Notes under the pieces: model-generated
What the model was told of the DNA's origin: nothing
Databases searched by the model: none
What the model saw: only the letters and a program-made list of their open reading frames with translations
Source: Actinomadura violacea
Lineage (GTDB): Bacteria > Actinomycetota > Actinomycetes > Streptosporangiales > Streptosporangiaceae
Direction: 5' to 3'
DNA: 64,000 bases
NCBI RefSeq assembly: GCF_017573465.1
Contig: NZ_JAGEPF010000010.1
Coordinates: 124,001-188,000 of the forward strand
Shown here: positions 16,739 to 25,639 of the stretch, piece after piece
How the letters are laid out: the number at the start of each line of letters is the position of its first letter
How positions within the stretch are numbered: position 1 is the stretch's first letter
Translations under genes and position numbers: made by a program

Positions 16739-16920
16739 GGCTGTGACGTCAAGTGTGCGACGAGCGCGGTGAAGTCGTGGCGGGTGAGGGTGAGGTGTCC
16801 AGCGTCGGGGTTCTTGCTGTCGCGGACGCCGACCTGGCCGTCCAGGTCGGCGACCTCCACGCACTCGCCTTCGTCGCCGCCGCTGTGGCTGCTTTTGCGC
16901 CAGTGGGCCGGGGCGGTCAC
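16735..16920 (-). CDS. DUF397 protein (array copy 2)
   Basis: 61 aa, GTG start 16920: VTAPAHWRKSSHSGGDEGEC, core GQVGVRDSKNPDAGHLTLTR, end HDFTALVAHLTSQP. It overlaps copy 1 by 4 bp. The intact WRKSS motif and length match the DUF397 family norm of about 60 residues. Confidence 0.87.
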   Translation of the reverse strand: MTAPAHWRKSSHSGGDEGECVEVADLDGQVGVRDSKNPDAGHLTLTRHDFTALVAHLTSQP

Positions 16921-17108
16921 GGCCGCAGGTGGGTGAGGAGTGCGGCGAACTCGTGGCGGGTGAGGGTGAGGTGTCCGGCGGTGGGGTTCTTGCTGTCGCG
17001 GACGCCGACGCGCCCGTCAAGGTCTGCGAGTTCGACGCAGTTGCCTTCGTTGCCGCCGCTGTGGCTGCTCTTACGCCAGGCGGGCTGGATCAATGCGGGA
17101 GTGCTCAT
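16917..17108 (-). CDS. DUF397 protein (array copy 1)
   Basis: 63 aa, ATG start 17108: MSTPALIQPAWRKSSHSGGN, then EGNCVELADLDGRVGVRDSK, end HEFAALLTHLRP. It is directly coupled to the HTH/DUF5753 gene by an ATGA overlap, the usual regulator-DUF397 pair. Copies 2-5 follow it in tandem. The HLRP ending is shared with the degraded copy at 14174, suggesting that one descends from this leader copy. Confidence 0.9.
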   Translation of the reverse strand: MSTPALIQPAWRKSSHSGGNEGNCVELADLDGRVGVRDSKNPTAGHLTLTRHEFAALLTHLRP

Positions 17109-17959
17109 GATTGCGACGCTATCTCGTCTATCAGCTTCAACGAAGCGGTTCTGCTCAGGGCTGCCGAGAGCAGAAGTTCGAAGGTCTCCTCGTGGGCTGA
17201 AACCTCCTCCTCGTCTTCCACGAAGAGGCTTCGGGCGAACTGGTCGACCACGGACACGGTGAGTTGCCCGGGTGGGCGCAGGGAGATGAGAAGGTGCGGG
17301 CTGCCGAACCAGAGGTACGCGCTGCCTGTCCTGGGGAGCACGCGCAGGTCCACGTGATCGAGCCGGGCGGCTTCGGCCAGTCGCCGAATTTGTGCGCGCA
17401 GGATCGCGGGATCCGCGCCGACCTGGTTGTGGAGGACCGCCTCCGTGATGATCGGCATATAGCGAGGTGGGTCTGGGCGCTCTAGTACCTGCTGGCGAGA
17501 GAGCCGGAAATCGACCAGCGTCTTGGCGTTGCGCGGCCGTTTGGCAGGGCCGACGGCGATGAGTTCCTTCGTGTACTCGGGGATTTGGAGAAGCCCGGGG
17601 ACGATGCTGGGCTCGAAGTTGCGGATTTCGGCGGCGTCCTCTTCCAGGCTGGCCAGGTCCAGGGCGGCGGCGGAGATCCGGTACTCGTACGTCCGCTTCC
17701 ATGAACCGGGGGTGTGGGTGGCGAGGTGGAGGAGGGATTCGCGGAGGGGGCCGTCCTCGATGGCGTAGAGGTCGAGGAGGTCGCTGAGTTCGTCGGGGGA
17801 GATCGTCTGGAGGCCGTTCTCGACCATGCTCATCCAGCCCTGCGAGCGGCCGAAGCGGCGGGCGACGGTGGCGACGGTCAGGTTGTGGCGGTCGCGGGCT
17901 TTGCGGAGCGCCGAGCCGATCCGGCGCTGGCGGACGGTGGGGGCGGTACCGGAAGGCAT
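17105..17959 (-). CDS. XRE-type HTH regulator with DUF5753 domain (WhiJ/Scr1-like)
   Basis: 284 aa. The N-terminal helix-turn-helix spans about residues 12-68 (GSALRKARDRHNLTVATVAR, RSQGWMSMVENG). The DUF5753 ligand/partner domain fills residues 95-270 (EIRNFEPSIVPGLLQIPEYT, VLHNQVGADPAILRAQIRRL, LRVLPRTGSAYLWFGSPHLL). It lies first in a six-gene run with five DUF397 genes and opposite an ATPase of the anti-sigma type, the classical actinomycete whiJ-like trio affecting development. Ligand and targets are unknown. Confidence 0.92.
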   Translation of the reverse strand: MPSGTAPTVRQRRIGSALRKARDRHNLTVATVARRFGRSQGWMSMVENGLQTISPDELSDLLDLYAIEDGPLRESLLHLATHTPGSWKRTYEYRISAAALDLASLEEDAAEIRNFEPSIVPGLLQIPEYTKELIAVGPAKRPRNAKTLVDFRLSRQQVLERPDPPRYMPIITEAVLHNQVGADPAILRAQIRRLAEAARLDHVDLRVLPRTGSAYLWFGSPHLLISLRPPGQLTVSVVDQFARSLFVEDEEEVSAHEETFELLLSAALSRTASLKLIDEIASQS

Positions 17960-18090
17960 CCTTCAAGAATGTCACTGAGTGTGTTGGATCGGTGACCCGT
18001 TGAACGTTCAGTCGGGAAACGTTCAGAGGCGGTGCGGGGGGCCTGGCGAACGGCGAATGTGGCGGGCGTTTCCGAGTCGAGGGGAGGCGC

Positions 18091-18591
18091 ATGATGGGAG
18101 CGCCCGAGAACAGAGGGACGGGTCCGGGCGGGCTGGTCGTGGTGGGCGCGCTCACGCTTCCGGGTGTCGGGCGGTCCGTCGGGCACGCGCGGCGGTTCCT
18201 GCGGGACATGCTGCCTCCGGACCATCCGGGGCTGGACGACCTGGTCACGGTGGTGAGCGAGCTCGTCTGCAACGCCGTCACGCACACGGTGTCGGGGCGG
18301 GTGACGGTGAGCCTGCTGGCCGGGGACGGTCTGCTGCGGCTGGAGGTCGCCGACGAGGGGGGCGGCGGGCGTCCGCGGCTCGGGGCGGAGACGGGCGGGG
18401 AGAGCGGGCGGGGGCTGCGGATCGTGGACGCCCTGGCGCGGAGCTGGGGGTTCCGGCCGGACGGGCCGGGGACGGTCGTGTGGGCGGAGTTCGGGTCGGC
18501 CGGCCGGAACTTGTTCGGAAACCCCGACAGGGGGCTGTCGCGGGACTCCTCGAACCTGATGCCCACAGCGTTCCAAGGAGGAGACCGATGA
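18091..18591 (+). CDS. ATP-binding protein, anti-sigma regulatory factor (HATPase_c) family
   Basis: 166 aa. The GHKL ATPase N-box VVSELVCNAVTHT (residues about 58-70) and the G-box motifs VADEGGGG and GRGLRIVDAL are visible. These stand-alone serine-kinase-like ATPases accompany HTH/DUF397 loci in actinomycetes. Two adjacent ATGs (18091 and 18094) are possible starts. The divergent position to the HTH gene and the ATGA overlap with the following VOC gene suggest a two-gene operon. Confidence 0.88.
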   Translation: MMGAPENRGTGPGGLVVVGALTLPGVGRSVGHARRFLRDMLPPDHPGLDDLVTVVSELVCNAVTHTVSGRVTVSLLAGDGLLRLEVADEGGGGRPRLGAETGGESGRGLRIVDALARSWGFRPDGPGTVVWAEFGSAGRNLFGNPDRGLSRDSSNLMPTAFQGGDR

Positions 18592-18959
18592 CCGTTCCCG
18601 CTTTCAACACCGTCGCCTGGTTCCAGGTCGGCACCGACGCCCCGGAGGAGGCCCGCCGGTTCTACGGCGAGATGTTCGGCTGGACGTTCTCGGGGGACCC
18701 GGACGGCGGCTACGACCTGATCGCCTACCCGGGCGCCGAGGCGCCCGCCGGGGGCGTCTCGCACGAGCCGGACGCGTCCCGCAGCCACGCGATGTTCCTG
18801 GTCCTGGTCGAGGACGTCGACGCCGTCTGCGAGCGGACCGTGCAGTGCGGCGGCAAGGTCGCGATGCCCGCGGTGACCGCGCCGAGCGGCCTCACGTTCG
18901 CCTACCTGGAGGACACGTCCGGCAACCAGTTCGGTGTCTTCACCCCGCCGGCCTCCTGA
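18588..18959 (+). CDS. VOC (glyoxalase/bleomycin-resistance) family protein
   Basis: 123 aa, one vicinal-oxygen-chelate domain made of two beta-alpha-beta repeats: NTVAWFQVGTDAPEEARRFY near the start and MFLVLVEDVDAVCERTVQCG in the second half, ending FAYLEDTSGNQFGVFTPP with the conserved metal Glu region. A strong AAGGAGGAG ribosome site lies 6 bp before ATG 18588. Substrate is unknown; members range from lyases to drug-binding proteins. Confidence 0.88.
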   Translation: MTVPAFNTVAWFQVGTDAPEEARRFYGEMFGWTFSGDPDGGYDLIAYPGAEAPAGGVSHEPDASRSHAMFLVLVEDVDAVCERTVQCGGKVAMPAVTAPSGLTFAYLEDTSGNQFGVFTPPAS

Positions 18960-18972
18960 CCGCCGGCACGAC

Positions 18973-19040
18973 GAGGGGCCCCGGGCGTCCGCCCGGGGCC
19001 CCTCGCGCGGGTGATCGCGGCCTACACCTCCGCGATCACC
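18973..19040. terminator. Double hairpin between convergent genes
   Basis: A 14-bp GC-rich stem (18973-18986 with 18991-19004) is followed by an 11-bp perfect inverted repeat, GGTGATCGCGG at 19010-19020 pairing with 19030-19040. They lie between the convergent VOC and aceE genes, so each hairpin may serve one direction. Confidence 0.8.
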
Positions 19041-19043
19041 GGC

Positions 19044-21833
19044 TCAGCTCTCGCCGCCGGTGTTGCTCTCGGCGCTGCCGACACCGCCGGCGAAGACGTC
19101 GCTGACCTCGGCGTCGAGGTGGTAGCGGCGGATCGCCTCGGGCAGCGCCTCCGGCTTGATCTCGCCGTGCCGGGCCAGCCGGGTGAGCACCGCGAGGACG
19201 ATCGACGCGGCGTCCACGTGGAAGAACCGGCGGGCGGCGGCGCGGGTGTCGGAGAACCCGAACCCGTCGGTGCCGAGCGAGGTGAAGTCCCCGTTCACCC
19301 ATGGCGCGATCTGGTCGGGCACCGCGCGCATGAAGTCCGACACCGCGACGATCGGGCCGGCGACGTTGTCCAGCGTCCGGGTGACGTAGGGGACGCGCTG
19401 CTCGGCGTCGGGGTTGAGCAGGTTCTGCTCGTCGCACTCGCGGGCCTCGCGGGCCAGCTCGTTCCACGACGTCGCCGACCACACGTCCGCGGCGACGCCC
19501 CAGTCCTCGGCGAGCATCCGCTGGGCCTCCAGCGCCCACCGGCCGCCGACGCCGGACGCGAGGATCTGCGCCCGGGGCGGCTGCCCGTTGCCCGTCGACA
19601 CCTCCGGCGCCGCGCGGAACCGGTAGAGGCCCTTGAGCAGGCCGTCGACGTCGAGGCCCTCGGGCTCGGCGGGCTGCTGGTAGGGCTCGTTGTAGACGGT
19701 GAGGTAGTAGAAGACGTTCTCGCCCTGCGGGTGCTCCTCGGACGTGCCGTACATGCGGCGCAGCGCGTCCTTGGTGATGTGCGCCAGTTCGAACGCCCAC
19801 GTCGGGTCGTAGTGGACGCAGGCGGGGTTCGCGGCGGCGAGCAGGGGGGAGTGGCCGTCGGCGTGCTGCAGGCCCTCGCCGGTGAGGGTGGTGCGGCCGG
19901 CGGTGGCACCGAGCAGGAACCCGCGGCCCATCTGGTCGCCGAGCGCCCACATCTGATCGCCGGTCCGCTGGAACCCGAACATCGAGTAGAAGATGTAGAC
20001 GGGGATCATGTGTTCGCCGTGCGTGGCGTACGCGGTGCCGGCGGCGATCGTGGAGGCCATCGAGCCGGCCTCGCTGATGCCCTCGTGGAGCATCTGGCCG
20101 CTTTCGGCCTCCTTGTAGGACAGCAGCAGCTTGCGGTCCACCGCGTCGTAGGTCTGCCCGTGCGGCGAGTAGATCTTGGACGTGGGGAACAGCGAGTCCA
20201 TGCCGAACGTCCGGTACTCGTCCGGGGCGATCGGGACGAACCGGGCGCCGAGGTTCTCGTCCTTGATCAGGTCCTTGAGCAGCCGGACGAACGCCATCGT
20301 GGTCGCGACGTTCTGCTTGCCGGAGCCCTTGCGCAGCTCGCTGTAGACGGGGTCGCCGGGCAGCTTGAGCGGCTTGGCGCGCACGACGCGCTTCGGCAGG
20401 AACCCGCCGAGGGCGGCGCGGCGCTCGCGCATGTACTGGATCTCGTCGGAGTCCTCGCCCGGGTGGTAGTAGGGCGGCAGCGGCGCCTCCAGCGCCGAGT
20501 CCGGGATGTCGAGGTACAGGCGGTCCCGGAACTCCTTCAGCTCGGCCTTGGTGAGCTTCTTCATCTGGTGGGTGGCGTTGCGGGCCTCGAAGTCGGACCC
20601 GAGCGTCCAGCCCTTGATGGTGTGCGCGAGGATCACGGTCGGCTGGCCGACGTGCTCGCGGGCGGCCTTGAACGCCGCGTACACCTTGCGGTAGTCGTGC
20701 CCGCCGCGCGACAGCTTGCGCAGGTCGTCGTCCGGCAGGTGTTGGACGATCTTGCGGAGCCGCGGGTCGGCGCCGAAGAACTTCTCCCGGATGTAGTCGC
20801 CGGTCTCCACCGAGAAGGTCTGGAACTGCCCGTCGGGGGTGGTGTTCATCTGGTTGACCAGCACGCCGTCGACGTCCTGGGCGAGCAGCGGGTCCCAGTC
20901 GCGGCCCCAGATGACCTTGATGACGTTCCAGCCGGCGCCGCGGAAGAACGACTCCAGCTCCTGGATGATCTTGCCGTTGCCGCGTACCGGGCCGTCCAGC
21001 TGCTGGAGGTTGCAGTTGACGACGAAGGTGAGGTTGTCCAGCTCCTCGCGGGCGGCCAGCCCGATCGCGCCGAGCGACTCCGGCTCGCCCATCTCGCCGT
21101 CGCCGAGGAACGCCCACACGTGCGAGCGGGAGGTGTCCTTGATCTTGCGGTTGTAGAGGTAGCGGTTGAACCGCGCCTGGTACACCGAGTCGATCGCGGT
21201 GAGGCCCATGGAGACGGTGGGGAACTCCCAGAAGTCCGGCATGAGCCGCGGGTGCGGGTAGGACGACAGGCCGCCGCCGGGGTGCGACTGCTCCTGCCGG
21301 AACCCGTCGAGCTTCTCCTCCGGCAGCCGTCCCTCCAGGAACGCGCGCGCGTAGATGCCGGGCGCGGCGTGCCCCTGGATGAACACCTGGTCGCCGGACT
21401 CGCCGTGGTCCTTGCCGCGGAAGAAGTGGTTGAAGCCGACCTCGTACAGGGACGCGGCGGAGGCGTAGGTGGCGATGTGGCCGCCGACGCCGAGCTCGGG
21501 GCGGTTCGCCCGCGACACCATGATCGCCGCGTTCCACCGGATGTAGGCGCGGATGCGGCGCTCGACGTGCTCGTCGCCGGGGAACCAGGGCTCCGACTCC
21601 GGCGGGATCGTGTTGATGAAGTCGGTGCTCCGCAGCCCGGGCACCCCGACCTGCAGTTCCCGTGCCCTTTCCAGGAGGCGGAGCATCACGTACCGCGCCC
21701 TGCCGCGGCCCTCGGTCTTGATGACCGTGTCCAGCGATTCCAGCCACTCCCGGGTCTCGTCCGGGTTGATGTCCGGCAGCTGGCTCGGCAGGCCGTCGCT
21801 GATGATCGAAAAGCGTTGACGTCCGGAAGCCAC
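19044..21833 (-). CDS. aceE: Pyruvate dehydrogenase E1 component, homodimeric type
   Basis: Thiamine-diphosphate-dependent decarboxylation of pyruvate and acetylation of the E2 lipoyl domain; cytoplasmic. 929 aa from GTG 21833, which has an AGAGGGGA ribosome site; an upstream in-frame ATG at 21938 would add 35 low-complexity residues. Motifs: TPP region GGHIATYASAASLYEVGFNH, VWAFLGDGEMGEPES, NLQQLDGPVRGNGKIIQELE and the transketolase-like central domain SEAGSMASTIAAGTAYATHG. Length and sequence fit the actinobacterial AceE family (about 900-930 aa). Nearby DUF3052 and ahpE genes reproduce a conserved actinobacterial neighbourhood. Confidence 0.95.
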   Translation of the reverse strand: MASGRQRFSIISDGLPSQLPDINPDETREWLESLDTVIKTEGRGRARYVMLRLLERARELQVGVPGLRSTDFINTIPPESEPWFPGDEHVERRIRAYIRWNAAIMVSRANRPELGVGGHIATYASAASLYEVGFNHFFRGKDHGESGDQVFIQGHAAPGIYARAFLEGRLPEEKLDGFRQEQSHPGGGLSSYPHPRLMPDFWEFPTVSMGLTAIDSVYQARFNRYLYNRKIKDTSRSHVWAFLGDGEMGEPESLGAIGLAAREELDNLTFVVNCNLQQLDGPVRGNGKIIQELESFFRGAGWNVIKVIWGRDWDPLLAQDVDGVLVNQMNTTPDGQFQTFSVETGDYIREKFFGADPRLRKIVQHLPDDDLRKLSRGGHDYRKVYAAFKAAREHVGQPTVILAHTIKGWTLGSDFEARNATHQMKKLTKAELKEFRDRLYLDIPDSALEAPLPPYYHPGEDSDEIQYMRERRAALGGFLPKRVVRAKPLKLPGDPVYSELRKGSGKQNVATTMAFVRLLKDLIKDENLGARFVPIAPDEYRTFGMDSLFPTSKIYSPHGQTYDAVDRKLLLSYKEAESGQMLHEGISEAGSMASTIAAGTAYATHGEHMIPVYIFYSMFGFQRTGDQMWALGDQMGRGFLLGATAGRTTLTGEGLQHADGHSPLLAAANPACVHYDPTWAFELAHITKDALRRMYGTSEEHPQGENVFYYLTVYNEPYQQPAEPEGLDVDGLLKGLYRFRAAPEVSTGNGQPPRAQILASGVGGRWALEAQRMLAEDWGVAADVWSATSWNELAREARECDEQNLLNPDAEQRVPYVTRTLDNVAGPIVAVSDFMRAVPDQIAPWVNGDFTSLGTDGFGFSDTRAAARRFFHVDAASIVLAVLTRLARHGEIKPEALPEAIRRYHLDAEVSDVFAGGVGSAESNTGGES

Positions 21834-22051
21834 GGGATCCCCTCTGTGCTTGCCGTCTTTGCTGGTGGGACCGGGTCCGCCGTTCGGCGGGCCGCGGTCC
21901 CCGGCGGAGGTGTCCCACCGCCCGGTTTCGTGATCCATCGTCGTCGTTCGTGACGGCTAACGCATCTCTACCAACCGGTAACCATTCTCCCCGGTCAACC
22001 GGGGTACGCACCTTTCGAGGAGCCGTTTTTCGACGAGATCGGAGGGGAGCC

Positions 22052-22258
22052 ATGAACGCGCGAATCGGGGACCTGCTGCACGTCCACGGCGCGGTCGTCG
22101 GGCAGCACGACCGCGTGGGCGAGATCATCGAGATCCGCGGCGACAGCGGAGGGCCGCCGTACGTGGTCCGGTTCGAGGACGGCCACGAGGCGCTGGTCTA
22201 CCCGGGGCCGGACGCCGTCGTCGAGTCCCGCGAGGCCGCCCGGCACCCCGTCCGGTAG
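22052..22258 (+). CDS. DUF1918 family protein
   Basis: 68 aa. The sequence ARIGDLLHVHGAVVGQHDRV then GEIIEIRGDSGGPPYVVRF and a DGHEALVYPGPDA ending is the standard DUF1918 small beta-barrel (SH3-like) pattern. GGAGGGGAG lies 5 bp before ATG 22052. Role unknown; the family is common in actinomycetes. It is divergent from aceE. Confidence 0.88.
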   Translation: MNARIGDLLHVHGAVVGQHDRVGEIIEIRGDSGGPPYVVRFEDGHEALVYPGPDAVVESREAARHPVR

Positions 22259-22333
22259 CGGACGGGGCGCGCCGGGCCCGATCCGCGCGCGCCGGGATGC
22301 GTCCGGCGCCGCGGATCGGGTAGACCTGCGATC

Positions 22334-22741
22334 ATGGAGAGCACCGTGGTCCGGGTGACCACCGGTACACAGGAGGTCGTGCACGACATCACGGCCGAGT
22401 GCGAGCGGTTCGCCGCCGCAGGCGGCGGGGACGGCCTGCTGCACGTGTTCGTGCCGCACGCCACCGCGGGCATCGCGATCATCGAACTGGGCTCGGGCAG
22501 CGACGACGACCTGCTCGCCGCGCTCGGCGACCTGCTCCCGGCCGACGACCGGTGGCGGCACCGGCACGGGTCGCGGGGGCACGGCCGCTCGCACGTCATG
22601 CCGGCGCTCGTCCCGCCGTACGCGGCGCTTCCGGTGGTGGACGGCCGGCTCGCGCTCGGGACCTGGCAGTCGGTCGCCCTGGTCGACCTCAACGTGGACA
22701 ACCCGGACCGGCAGGTCAGGCTGTCCTTTCTGCGGGGATGA
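22334..22741 (+). CDS. YjbQ family (UPF0047) protein
   Basis: 135 aa, a complete single-domain member: HVFVPHATAGIAIIELGSGS, the His-rich WRHRHGSRGHGRSHVMPALV and the C-terminal GTWQSVALVDLNVDNPDRQ match the family core. Family members have been linked to secondary thiamine-phosphate synthase activity; the physiological role here is not known. It follows DUF1918 on the same strand after a 75-bp gap containing a GC-rich hairpin. Confidence 0.88.
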   Translation: MESTVVRVTTGTQEVVHDITAECERFAAAGGGDGLLHVFVPHATAGIAIIELGSGSDDDLLAALGDLLPADDRWRHRHGSRGHGRSHVMPALVPPYAALPVVDGRLALGTWQSVALVDLNVDNPDRQVRLSFLRG

Positions 22742-23005
22742 ACGGGGTGAACGGGGGAACGGTCCTGTCACGGGACCCGGGGACGGCCGCGTGCCGTCAC
22801 CCTCTGTGGAGGCCCGGTGACGGCGACCGCCGTGATCGGGCCAATGAGCCCACCAAAAGCCGGGAAGACACTTGCGCTAGGGGCCCTCACTTGTGTGGAC
22901 TGTCCCGCAAACACCGCACGGGTGCGGTAGGCCGCCCGGCACGGGGGCCTGGAAACGAGAAATGCGCGGGACACCGTGCGGACTGACGACAATGGGAGGA
23001 CTTTC

Positions 23006-23434
23006 GTGAGCGCGACCGCGGGTCAGGCGCAGTCTGAGCGCAGCCTGGCCGAACGGCTCGGCCTCAAGCCGGGCCAGGTGGTGCAGGAGATCGGCTACGA
23101 CGACGACGTCGACGAGGAGCTCCGCCGCTCCGTCGAGGCCGTCACGGGGACCGAGCTGGTCGACGAGGACTACGAGGACGTGGTCGACATCGTGCTGCTG
23201 TGGTGGCGCGAGGAGGACGGCGACCTGTTCGAGGGCCTGACCGACGCGATGATCCCGCTCACCGGCGGCGGCAACATCTGGTTGCTGACCCCGAAGGCGG
23301 GCCGGGACGGGCACGTGGAGCCCAGCGACATCGGCGAGGCCGCGCAGACGGCCGGCCTGTCGCAGACGAGCAGCGTCAGCGCCGCGAAGGAGTGGTCCGG
23401 AACGCGGCTGGTCGCGCCGAAGGGCCACAAGTAG
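23006..23434 (+). CDS. DUF3052 family protein
   Basis: 142 aa from GTG 23006, chosen for the GGGAGGA ribosome site; the frame is open further upstream. An acidic protein with SLAERLGLKPGQVVQEIGYD and a middle DYEDVVDIVLLWWREEDGDL, ending WSGTRLVAPKGHK. The family is found in the aceE-ahpE neighbourhood of actinobacteria (Rv2239c in M. tuberculosis, from memory). Function unknown. Confidence 0.88.
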   Translation: MSATAGQAQSERSLAERLGLKPGQVVQEIGYDDDVDEELRRSVEAVTGTELVDEDYEDVVDIVLLWWREEDGDLFEGLTDAMIPLTGGGNIWLLTPKAGRDGHVEPSDIGEAAQTAGLSQTSSVSAAKEWSGTRLVAPKGHK

Positions 23435-23578
23435 CCGCACGGCCCGGTGCCGCCCGCCGCGACGGCGGGCGGCCGGGCCGTCCGGCTCCGGCGGCGGGTG
23501 GCAGACTGGGCCCGTCCCCCACGCCCGTGGGGGCGCCCACACCCCCCGCCCGGGCGGGGACGATCCGCGGGAGAGGCT

Positions 23579-24037
23579 TTGTCGGTTGAGGTAGGCCAGA
23601 GCGCACCGGACTTCGAGCTGAAGGACCAGCACGGCACCCCGGTGAAGCTTTCGGACTTCCGGGGCGAGAAGAGCGTCGTCCTGGTGTTCTATCCGCTGGC
23701 GTTCAGCGGCGTGTGCACGGGCGAGCTGTGCCAGATCAGGGACGAGCTGCCCACGCTCGGCGGCGACGACGTGCAGGTGCTGGCCGTGTCGGTCGACTCG
23801 GTGTTCGCGCTGCGCGCCTGGGCCGAGCAGGAGAAGTACCAGTTCCCGCTGCTGTCGGACTTCTGGCCGCACGGCGGGACGGCGCAGCGCTACGGCGTGT
23901 TCGACGAGGAGAAGGGGCTCGCGCTGCGCGGCACCTTCATCATCGACGCGCAGGGCGTGGTCCGCTGGAAGGTCGTGAACGCCATCCCGGACGCACGCGA
24001 CCTCGACGAGTACCGCAAGGCGCTCGCCGGGCTCTGA
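23579..24037 (+). CDS. ahpE: Peroxiredoxin, AhpE type
   Basis: 152-aa thiol peroxidase reducing peroxides and peroxynitrite. The TTG start at 23579 is preceded by GGAGAGG. The peroxidatic-Cys region is FYPLAFSGVCTGELCQIRDE: the first Cys sits at the P-x-x-F-x-G-x-C position of AhpE, and a second Cys lies five residues later. LLSDFWPHGGTAQRYGVFDE is diagnostic of the AhpE subgroup. The position after DUF3052 and near aceE matches the mycobacterial order. Confidence 0.92.
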   Translation: MSVEVGQSAPDFELKDQHGTPVKLSDFRGEKSVVLVFYPLAFSGVCTGELCQIRDELPTLGGDDVQVLAVSVDSVFALRAWAEQEKYQFPLLSDFWPHGGTAQRYGVFDEEKGLALRGTFIIDAQGVVRWKVVNAIPDARDLDEYRKALAGL

Positions 24038-24109
24038 GCGAAACGGGCCGGTCCCGGCCGCGCGGCGCGTCCCGCGGCCGGATCCGGCCCCCGCACCCCT
24101 GGAGGTGTG

Positions 24110-24460
24110 ATGCCCTGCTTCCGCTGCGGGGCGCGGCAGACCGACCCCGTGCGCGGGGCGAGCCCGTGGAGACGCGGTGTCCGGGCCGACCACCAGGTGC
24201 TGGTCTGCCCCGGCTGCCAGACCGCCCACGACTGGGCGGACGGCCTCGACCGCTGCGCGGCCTGCGGGTCCGTCGTGCTGGTCTGCCGGCTCGGCGAGGT
24301 CGAGTGCCGCGACTGCGGTCACACCCGGGAGGCGGTTCGCGACGGCCCCCGTCCCGCGGACCTGGTGCCGTCGAGCGCGGCCCCGAGGGACGACCGCGGG
24401 CTGTCGGAGGAGGTCGCGGCGGCGCTGAGCCGGGTGCTGAGGCGCGGCCCCGCCGGCTGA
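24110..24460 (+). CDS. Small multi-zinc-ribbon protein, function unknown
   Basis: 116 aa with four CxxC pairs (CFRC, CPGC, CAAC, CRDC), suggesting two zinc ribbons in residues 3-70, followed by a polar helical tail. The ATG at 24110 has GGAGG four bases upstream; an overlapping GTG at 24107 is too close to it. It follows ahpE by 72 bp in the same direction. Not recognised as a named family. Confidence 0.75.
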   Translation: MPCFRCGARQTDPVRGASPWRRGVRADHQVLVCPGCQTAHDWADGLDRCAACGSVVLVCRLGEVECRDCGHTREAVRDGPRPADLVPSSAAPRDDRGLSEEVAAALSRVLRRGPAG

Positions 24461-24580
24461 CCGGGCGGATGGCCGCCTCCGGCCATCGTCCGGCCCGATC
24501 ACGCACCGTGATCACTTTCCCTGGCATTTTGCGGCATTCAAGACTTGACGGGGTTTTTCGCCTGCTGGCACGCTGCGCGA

Positions 24581-25639
24581 ATGCCGATCATCCTGCTGCG
24601 CCTGGCGCACCGCGTCGCGGCGCGGTCCTGGCGCGCGCCGGCCCTGGTGCTGCTCGGGGCGTTCGGCACCGGCTGGCTGCTGATCGCGGTGTTCGAGAAG
24701 CCCGGCGCCGAGATCAAGCGGCCGTGGAACTACATCTGGTACTTCTTCGTCAGCGGCACCTCCACCGGTTACGGCGACCTCTACCCGTCCTCGACGGGCG
24801 GCCGGATCGGCGGCGTGATCGTGATCGTGGCCGGGCTCACCGCGGGGCTCGTGCTGTTCGCCGAGCTGACGCTCTGGATGGCGAAGGGCAGGACGATGCG
24901 GGCCAACGGCCAGGCGCAATTGCATGCCAAGCGGCACATCGTGGTCGTCGGATACGAGCGGGACGGGCTGCGCGCCATCATCACCCAGCTGCGCGCCGAT
25001 CCCGAGTTCGCCCGTACCCCGGTCGTCACCGTCTTCTGGCCGGGCCAGCTGACCGGTGAGAACCCCGACCCGGAGCTGTACGACGTGATCGCCTTCGACG
25101 ACACCGCCTACGGGCGGGCGTGCCTGGACGCGGCGCGGACGGTCGTGGTGGTCGGCCGCACCGACGACGAGACCGTGCGGGTGATGCTGGGCGTCTCGGC
25201 CTACCTGCGGCGCCACGGCGAGCCGTCCGTGCACCTGCTGGCGGGCGTGCACGACGGCGGCCGCCGGGCCGAGATCACCGAGGCGCTCGCCCTCGTCGGC
25301 CCGGACATCGAGCCGGTCGACATCGACGACCCCGCCGTGGTCGCCGTCGCGATCCGCAATCCCGGCGTCGCCGCGATCTACCACAATCTCGCCAGCACGC
25401 TCGACGCCGACGGCACTCTCTACCGCGTGGACGTCCCCGACGGCGCCGGCGAGTGGCCCCGCCTGGACGTGGCGATCTTCCTCCTGCGCCGCGGCAGCAC
25501 CCTGCTCGCCGTCGGCGAGTCGCACCGGCCGAACGCCCGCTTCCGGCTGACGTCCGACCCGGGCGAGATGGTCCGCGGCGGCCAGTCCCTGGCGGTCGTC
25601 GCCCCCGACCGCCCCCAGATCCCCTGGCAAGAGCTGTAG
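24581..25639 (+). CDS. Two-transmembrane potassium channel family protein with RCK/TrkA-N domain
   Basis: 352-aa membrane protein. TM1 is about residues 20-38, the pore helix and filter read FFVSGTSTGYGDLYPS (TGYGD selectivity filter), and TM2 is VIVIVAGLTAGLVLFAEL. A cytoplasmic Rossmann domain begins HIVVVGYERDGLRAIITQL and covers the rest, like RCK domains gating MthK-type channels, although the usual GxGxxG is modified. A TTGACG promoter-like hexamer lies about 35 bp upstream of the ATG. Confidence 0.85.
   Translation: MPIILLRLAHRVAARSWRAPALVLLGAFGTGWLLIAVFEKPGAEIKRPWNYIWYFFVSGTSTGYGDLYPSSTGGRIGGVIVIVAGLTAGLVLFAELTLWMAKGRTMRANGQAQLHAKRHIVVVGYERDGLRAIITQLRADPEFARTPVVTVFWPGQLTGENPDPELYDVIAFDDTAYGRACLDAARTVVVVGRTDDETVRVMLGVSAYLRRHGEPSVHLLAGVHDGGRRAEITEALALVGPDIEPVDIDDPAVVAVAIRNPGVAAIYHNLASTLDADGTLYRVDVPDGAGEWPRLDVAIFLLRRGSTLLAVGESHRPNARFRLTSDPGEMVRGGQSLAVVAPDRPQIPWQEL

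Noticed and set aside
16149..17020. Several 100-155 aa minus-strand frames across the DUF397 array
   Set aside because: Upstream extensions of each DUF397 frame run through neighbouring copies; starts at 4-bp overlaps give proteins of family length.
19011..21953. 980-aa open frame on the + strand over aceE
   Set aside because: Antisense shadow of a high-GC gene; low-complexity Arg/Gly/Val-rich product, while the minus strand encodes an unmistakable E1 protein.
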